A stretch of 45,066 nucleotides of DNA from contig DJVJ01000049.1 in NCBI GenBank assembly GCA_002441135.1, forward strand, positions 31,773 through 76,838, given 5' to 3'. Source of the stretch: Caryophanales bacterium UBA6259. GTDB lineage: Bacteria; Bacillota; Bacilli; Tepidibacillales; Tepidibacillaceae. Positions 41,273-45,066 of this stretch are shown piece by piece (the first letter of the stretch is position 1; each line of letters begins with the position of its first letter). A model generated the notes under the pieces. That model saw nothing but the letters and a program-made list of their open reading frames with translations. It was not told the DNA's origin and did not search any database. The translations under genes were made by a program, and so were the position numbers.

Positions 41273-41298
41273 AAATTAAGTGAAAGCCTAAAAATATA

Positions 41299-41325
41299 TG
41301 TCGAATTTGAAAATTTTTTGTCGAA
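41299..41325 (+). promoter_or_regulatory. Direct repeat, candidate LytR binding site
   Basis: TGTCGAA occurs at 41299-41305 and 41319-41325, start to start 20 bases (about two helical turns). LytTR regulators recognise pairs of direct repeats about this far apart, upstream of their target. The sequence does not match a specific published consensus that I can check. Confidence 0.5.
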
Positions 41326-41414
41326 CGGACATTATTAATTCACTTTCAGACAAAATAAAATGCATTTGGGACTAAATTCCCCCTTCTTACTCCTTTTTTG
41401 TTTACAATGAGTGC

Positions 41415-41428
41415 TGTAAACGTATTCA
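41415..41428 (+). promoter_or_regulatory. Catabolite-responsive element (cre) overlapping cstA-type promoter
   Basis: TGTAAACGTATTCA fits the CcpA cre consensus TGNAANCGNWNNCA at every defined position. A TTTACA sequence (41401-41406) 8 bases upstream could be the -35 of the gene at 41469, so CcpA bound here would repress it when glucose-like sugars are plentiful. The -10 is poor, so the exact promoter is uncertain. Confidence 0.7.
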
Positions 41429-41468
41429 TACTTAAATAAAAAGAGGATTCAGAAAGGGGAGAAGCTCC

Positions 41469-42887
41469 ATGATCACTTTCTTAGCTTCATTTGTAGCACT
41501 TGTTCTAGGATATATATTCTATGGACGTTTTGTGGAGAAAGTATTCGGGGTAAATGAAAACAGACAAACACCAGCTTATGCTAATAATGATGGTGTTGAT
41601 TACATTCCAATGAGCACAACGAAAAATAGCTTAATTCAGCTTTTAAATATTGCTGGTTTAGGGCCAATTTTCGGACCGATAATGGGGGCACTTTGGGGAC
41701 CAGTAGCATTTATTTGGATTGTTATTGGTGGTATTTTTGCAGGTGCAGTACATGACTACTTTTCTGGTATGATGTCAGTACGTAATAATGGTGCACAAGT
41801 TCCTGATTTAGTTGGTAAATACTTAGGAAAAGGAATGCATCAGTTTACAAATATTTTCTCATTATTGTTATTAGTTTTAGTAGGTACAGTATTCGTTTCT
41901 GGACCAGCAGGATTAATTGTAACTTTAACTCCTGATTGGGTAACATTAGGTGTAGTATCGCTTTTCATCTTTGGATATTACATTTTAGCAACTTTATTAC
42001 CAATCGACCAGATTATTGGTAAAATATATCCATTATTTGGATTGTTATTAATCATCATGGCTGTAGGTGTTGGTGGTGGCTTAATCGTTAAGGGATATGA
42101 TATTCCTGAATTAACATTAGCGAATTTACACCCTAACAACTTGCCAATTTGGCCATTATTATTTATAACAATCGCTTGTGGTGCGATTAGTGGTTTCCAT
42201 GCAACTCAATCTCCATTAATCGCTCGTACAGTACAAAATGAAAAAAATGGACGTAAAGTATTCTATGGTATGATGATTGCTGAATCCGCAATTGCGATGG
42301 TATGGGCAGCAGCAGGTATGGCAGTATTTAATGGTGTAGATGGTTTACAAGAAGCATTAACTACTTTTGGTGGACCAGCTGGAGTAGTGCGTGAAATTTC
42401 CATTACAATGTTAGGTGCTGTGGGTGGTACATTAGCGATTATTGGTGTTATTGTATTACCGATTACATCTGGGGATACAGCATTCCGTGGCGCTCGTCTA
42501 TTGATTGCAGACTTCTTAAAGCTTGGACAGCGTTCAATGAAAAACCGTTTAGTTATTACAGTTCCAATTTTCGCAATCGCATATGGATTAATGCAAATTG
42601 ATTTTAACTTCTTATGGCGATATTTCTCTTGGGCTAACCAGACTACAGCGATGATTGTATTATGGACAGCTTCAGTATATTTAGTAACTGAAGGTAAAAA
42701 GTTCTGGATTACTGCAATCCCTGCAACATTTATGACAGCAGTAACCTTCACTTATATTTTACAAGCACCAGAAGGACTAAAATTATCAACAAGTATTTCT
42801 TATCCACTAGGATTAGCAATAACAGCTGTAATTGTTGGATTGTTTGCAATGAAAGTATCAAAAGTAAAAAAGCAAATCAATTCATAA
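41469..42887 (+). CDS. cstA: CstA-family pyruvate/peptide transporter
   Basis: A 472-residue polytopic protein of the CstA superfamily in its short form, with about thirteen helices. The conserved CstA motifs are DYIPMSTTKNSLIQLLNIAGLGPIFGPIMGALWG and SGFHATQSPLIARTVQNEKNGR, plus GDTAFRGARL near residue 340. The family includes E. coli CstA (peptide and pyruvate uptake in starvation) and BtsT (pyruvate/H+ symport). It lies directly after lytS-lytR, as btsT is controlled by BtsS/BtsR in E. coli, so pyruvate import controlled by this pair and by CcpA (cre box) is the best guess. AAAGGGGAG precedes the ATG. The CC/Se protein gene follows. Confidence 0.92.
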   Translation: MITFLASFVALVLGYIFYGRFVEKVFGVNENRQTPAYANNDGVDYIPMSTTKNSLIQLLNIAGLGPIFGPIMGALWGPVAFIWIVIGGIFAGAVHDYFSGMMSVRNNGAQVPDLVGKYLGKGMHQFTNIFSLLLLVLVGTVFVSGPAGLIVTLTPDWVTLGVVSLFIFGYYILATLLPIDQIIGKIYPLFGLLLIIMAVGVGGGLIVKGYDIPELTLANLHPNNLPIWPLLFITIACGAISGFHATQSPLIARTVQNEKNGRKVFYGMMIAESAIAMVWAAAGMAVFNGVDGLQEALTTFGGPAGVVREISITMLGAVGGTLAIIGVIVLPITSGDTAFRGARLLIADFLKLGQRSMKNRLVITVPIFAIAYGLMQIDFNFLWRYFSWANQTTAMIVLWTASVYLVTEGKKFWITAIPATFMTAVTFTYILQAPEGLKLSTSISYPLGLAITAVIVGLFAMKVSKVKKQINS

Positions 42888-42908
42888 CAAAATGAAAGGT
42901 GAGTGAGG

Positions 42909-43205
42909 ATGAAACCATTTATTCCTGTCTTTGAAATAAAAGTAAATGTATCGGAACGTGCTAAACAATATATTAAGGAAAATGGGGCAGTCCTCACCAT
43001 TGAGGAAGCTCCGCAAACAGGCTGTTGTACTAATTATGTATTTGTTGGCGGTCACTTAGGTAAACCAGGTGATGAAGGCTTCTTCCGAGTTCTAGAACAG
43101 GATGGAATTAAAATTTATTGTGATCCGTTTATTCTGAAGAAAGATAAAACCTATGAGGTAGATCTTGAAGGGATTTTTAACTGGAAAACAATTAAGGTAT
43201 ATTAA
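42909..43205 (+). CDS. CC/Se-motif family protein (HesB/IscA-like small protein)
   Basis: A 98-residue protein. It starts with a strand-helix pair (FEIKVNVSERAKQYIKENGAVLTIE) and then has the adjacent cysteines Cys39-Cys40 (TGCCTNY), followed by a strand-rich end with a third Cys (IYCDPF). The vicinal pair matches the small CC/Se-motif family, where some members carry selenocysteine; here both are Cys (TGC or TGT), and no in-frame TGA is seen. The function is not known to me; redox or metal binding is plausible. The start is placed at the ATG at 42909 after AAAGGTGAG; the GTG at 42903 is too close to that site. It lies 21 bases after the cstA stop, so it is probably co-transcribed. Confidence 0.78.
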   Translation: MKPFIPVFEIKVNVSERAKQYIKENGAVLTIEEAPQTGCCTNYVFVGGHLGKPGDEGFFRVLEQDGIKIYCDPFILKKDKTYEVDLEGIFNWKTIKVY

Positions 43206-43213
43206 TGAAATTC

Positions 43214-43246
43214 AAAAAGAAGTAGCAAATATGGCTACTTCTTTTT
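43214..43246. terminator. Bidirectional terminator
   Basis: AAAAAGAAGTAGC (43214-43226) pairs perfectly with GCTACTTCTTTTT (43234-43246), with a seven-base loop and a T run. The stop codon of the convergent zinc-ribbon gene lies inside the hairpin. Confidence 0.92.
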
Positions 43247-43591
43247 TCTTTCTAATTTATTTTTGGGGATAAAAAAGCTTAGCCCATCCTCTGTAACACA
43301 GGAAAACCAGTCCTTTTTGATTTTAATAACCTCTACTTCAGTCCCTTTTAGAACAGGACGGACTTCACAGCAGCCATGATCGACCATAAAGGAATCTTTG
43401 ACAATATACAATGTACTATCTTCTTCAACAGTAGTAATAAGATAGTTTTTAATGGGTAAAGGGGAGCTATGATTGCAATCTTTGTTTTGGCAGTTTAATG
43501 TTTCCTCATCTGATTCAGTGTATAAAGTATAAGCACAGGCAGGGCAGGTATATTGATACAAGGATAAATTTTTATCGTTGCTTTGGTGCAA
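43235..43591 (-). CDS. Zinc-ribbon and SH3-like small protein
   Basis: A 118-residue protein. The N-terminal part has two pairs of cysteines, CPAC (16, 19) and C-x4-C (34, 39), forming a zinc ribbon. The rest is strand-rich (STLYIVKDSFMV, RPVLKGTEVEVIKIKKDWFSCV, GLSFFIPKNKL) and looks like an SH3-type barrel with two more cysteines (HGCCEVRP). The start is a TTG (43591-43589) after GAGGAGG on the minus strand. I cannot assign a function; it may bind RNA, protein or metal. It is convergent with the CC/Se gene and shares its terminator. Confidence 0.72.
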   Translation of the reverse strand: MHQSNDKNLSLYQYTCPACAYTLYTESDEETLNCQNKDCNHSSPLPIKNYLITTVEEDSTLYIVKDSFMVDHGCCEVRPVLKGTEVEVIKIKKDWFSCVTEDGLSFFIPKNKLERKKK

Positions 43592-43702
43592 TTTGTCTTC
43601 CTCCTCATAAAAAGGGTTAATTAATTATATACTAACCTTGATTGCTAATGATGGAAACTATTTTTTGAACATTTCCATTTTTAAAGAATAAAATATATTT
43701 CC

Positions 43703-43731
43703 TTTACAAGTGAAATAGTGTCAAGTATGAT
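43703..43731 (+). promoter_or_regulatory. Sigma-A promoter upstream of mgtE
   Basis: TTTACA (43703-43708) and TATGAT (43726-43731) are separated by exactly 17 bases. The transcript would start near 43738, giving a leader of about 150 bases before mgtE that contains a short ORF. No M-box riboswitch structure is visible in this leader. Confidence 0.75.
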
Positions 43732-43778
43732 AATTGAAGGACTTTTTTATCTTGTTTATATTTTTGGAGGTGATGGTT

Positions 43779-43874
43779 GTGAATAGTGACCCTAGTCCCA
43801 ATACTGGGGAGAATTTTATAGTTGAGGAACGCTTTTCCAACACATCACCAGATCAGGTTAAGCTTCCTCTTTAA
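43779..43874 (+). CDS. 31-residue leader ORF upstream of mgtE
   Basis: A GTG start (43779) follows GGAGGTGATG at a good distance, and the frame ends TAA at 43872-43874, two bases before the AAGGAGGG of mgtE. The peptide has 31 residues with four prolines (DPSP near the start, TSP and LPL near the end). Its position, start signal and tight coupling suggest a leader peptide that controls mgtE, as with proline-containing leaders of other magnesium transport genes; it could instead be an unrelated small protein. It is too short to judge by composition alone. Confidence 0.55.
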   Translation: MNSDPSPNTGENFIVEERFSNTSPDQVKLPL

Positions 43875-43889
43875 TAAGGAGGGAGAAAT

Positions 43890-45066
43890 GTGGTTAAATT
43901 AGATGAAATTAATAAAGAGCAATTTATTGAGCAGATAAATAATTCCCTCGAGCTTGGGGATATTGAACAATTTCGTAATGATTTTTTTGAGTTGCATGCA
44001 TATGATCAAGCAATATTATTTTTAGAGTTAAATGAAGATTTACAAAAGACGGTATTTCAATTTTTATCCCCAATGGAAATGGCGGATATATTTCAAAATC
44101 TAAATTTGAAGGATCAGAAGAAGATCATTGAAGACTTAGACTCTAATTACGCGTCAGAAATGCTTGGAGAGATGTATGTAGACGATGCTGCTGACTTCTT
44201 AGGGGAGTTAGAAGAGGAAGATAAAGAACAATACTTAAATCTTCTACAATCCTTAGATTCTGAAGAAGCTAAGGAAATCCAGACTTTACTCGATTTTGAA
44301 GAGGATACTGCTGGTGGCTTGATGACAACAGAATATGTTGCCATTAATAAAAACCAGCGTGTTGGAGAGGTAATTCGACGATTAAAGGAAGAAGCACCAG
44401 ATGCAGAAACGGTGTATTATTTATATGTGGTTGATGATGAGCACCGATTAGTAGGGGTTTGTTCATTAAGAGATTTAATTGTGTCCGACTCTACGGCATT
44501 TATTAGAGATATTATGTCAGAGCATGTGGTTTCGGTCTATGCTGGGTTAGACCAGGAAAAGGTCGCAGATATTATCCAGAAGTATGATTTTCTAGCGGTT
44601 CCTGTAACCGATGATCAGGATCGCCTTATCGGTATTGTCACTGTTGATGATATGATGGATGTTATGAAGGAAGAGGCTACAGAAGATATTAATAAGCTAT
44701 CAGCGATACATGGTACTGATCTTATTGATAGCAATTCCTTTGAGTCGGCAAAAAGAAGGCTTCCATGGCTAGTAATGCTGTTATTTATTGGAATGGGAAC
44801 AGCTACAATTATTGGACATTTTGAGACTACTATTCAGCAAGTATCGATTTTAGCAGTTTTTATTCCATTAATTGGTGGAATGGGTGGTAATGCGGGTACC
44901 CAAGCTTTAGCAGTGGTTGTCCGAGGTTTATCCATAGGGGAATGGGAGAAAAAAGAGGTATATCGGTTACTAAGAAGAGAGCTAGGAACTGGAATAATTA
45001 CAGGAACAACAATTGGTGTGCTAATTAGTATTATTACGTCATTTTGGCAAGGAAATCCCGTATTAG
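43890..45066 (+). CDS. mgtE: Magnesium transporter MgtE (C-terminus beyond window)
   Basis: The gene begins at a GTG (43890) after AAGGAGGG and runs off the right end after 392 codons of the usual 450. The visible part has the MgtE N-domain (about 1-130, an acidic superhelix with DDAADFLGELEEEDK), two CBS domains (about 135-250, IMSEHVVSVYAG and AVPVTDDQDRLIGIVTVDDMMDVM), the plug helix, and the first membrane helices with GGMGGNAGTQALAVVVRGL, the pore signature. MgtE imports Mg2+ and is gated shut by cytosolic Mg2+. The ATG one base earlier is in another frame with an early stop, so GTG is the start. Confidence 0.95.
   Translation, partial: MVKLDEINKEQFIEQINNSLELGDIEQFRNDFFELHAYDQAILFLELNEDLQKTVFQFLSPMEMADIFQNLNLKDQKKIIEDLDSNYASEMLGEMYVDDAADFLGELEEEDKEQYLNLLQSLDSEEAKEIQTLLDFEEDTAGGLMTTEYVAINKNQRVGEVIRRLKEEAPDAETVYYLYVVDDEHRLVGVCSLRDLIVSDSTAFIRDIMSEHVVSVYAGLDQEKVADIIQKYDFLAVPVTDDQDRLIGIVTVDDMMDVMKEEATEDINKLSAIHGTDLIDSNSFESAKRRLPWLVMLLFIGMGTATIIGHFETTIQQVSILAVFIPLIGGMGGNAGTQALAVVVRGLSIGEWEKKEVYRLLRRELGTGIITGTTIGVLISIITSFWQGNPVL

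Noticed and set aside
42263..42751. 162-codon minus-strand frame inside cstA
   Set aside because: It is antisense to the conserved transporter core and its composition reflects the complementary strand of hydrophobic codons.
43625..43889. M-box (Mg2+) riboswitch upstream of mgtE
   Set aside because: I could not find the conserved M-box elements in this leader; a short ORF is there instead. A covariance search would settle it.

Overview
The window is a stretch of low-GC, AT-rich chromosome from an endospore-forming member of the Bacillota, most likely order Bacillales. The evidence is an alpha/beta-type small acid-soluble spore protein with a sigma-G-like promoter, a YtaF-type sporulation membrane protein, an FtsW/SpoVE-type SEDS protein, adjacent ylbF (ricF) and ylbG genes, a yhcEFGHI-type ABC operon, single-chain GlyQS behind a glycine T-box, and strong AGGAGG-type ribosome binding sites. 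I see no rRNA, tRNA, insertion sequence, prophage, CRISPR array or origin. Genes are tightly packed, and many convergent pairs share one bidirectional terminator.

Layout, left to right. 1-8 kb: the 5' part of an HD-GYP-family gene that lacks the metal-binding His, then GluP rhomboid protease, glutaminase, a VIT/CCC1 metal transporter, an atypical SDR, an Asp23/Gls24 protein, an FtsW/SpoVE protein on the minus strand, a LysM-CAP secreted protein and a two-CBS-domain protein. 8-15.5 kb: a small gene behind a near-perfect LexA-type SOS box, a small acidic protein resembling sigma region 1.1, a carboxylate/ion permease whose ribosome binding site lies in a 12-bp inverted repeat, a chromosomal ParM-like actin, UvsE, RicF, YlbG, an MFS exporter and YtaF. 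15.5-24.5 kb: a GH18 enzyme with three SLH modules, small unknown genes, a second MFS exporter, an intact HD-GYP phosphodiesterase, the T-box and glyQS, and small genes including an unlisted 42-residue four-cysteine protein and a proline-rich heptad-repeat protein with a sigma-K-like promoter.

24.5-38.6 kb: the yhcEFGHI operon with an obvious operator over its promoter, a pair of overlapping small genes, a Xaa-Pro dipeptidase, the SASP, and a large two-gene AddAB/RexAB-like helicase-nuclease operon in which both subunits carry a four-cysteine Fe-S-type nuclease module, followed by a lipoprotein. 38.7-45 kb: a LytS/LytR two-component pair next to a CstA-family (pyruvate-type) transporter whose upstream region carries a direct repeat and a perfect cre box, a CC/Se-motif protein, a zinc-ribbon protein, and MgtE preceded by a 31-codon leader ORF; mgtE runs off the right end.

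The best candidates for something new are the doubly Fe-S-equipped AddAB-like complex, the SOS-controlled unknown gene, the mgtE leader ORF, the repeat-containing putative spore protein, and the LytR/CcpA control region of the CstA-type gene. All functional statements rest on reading motifs by eye; no database search was run.
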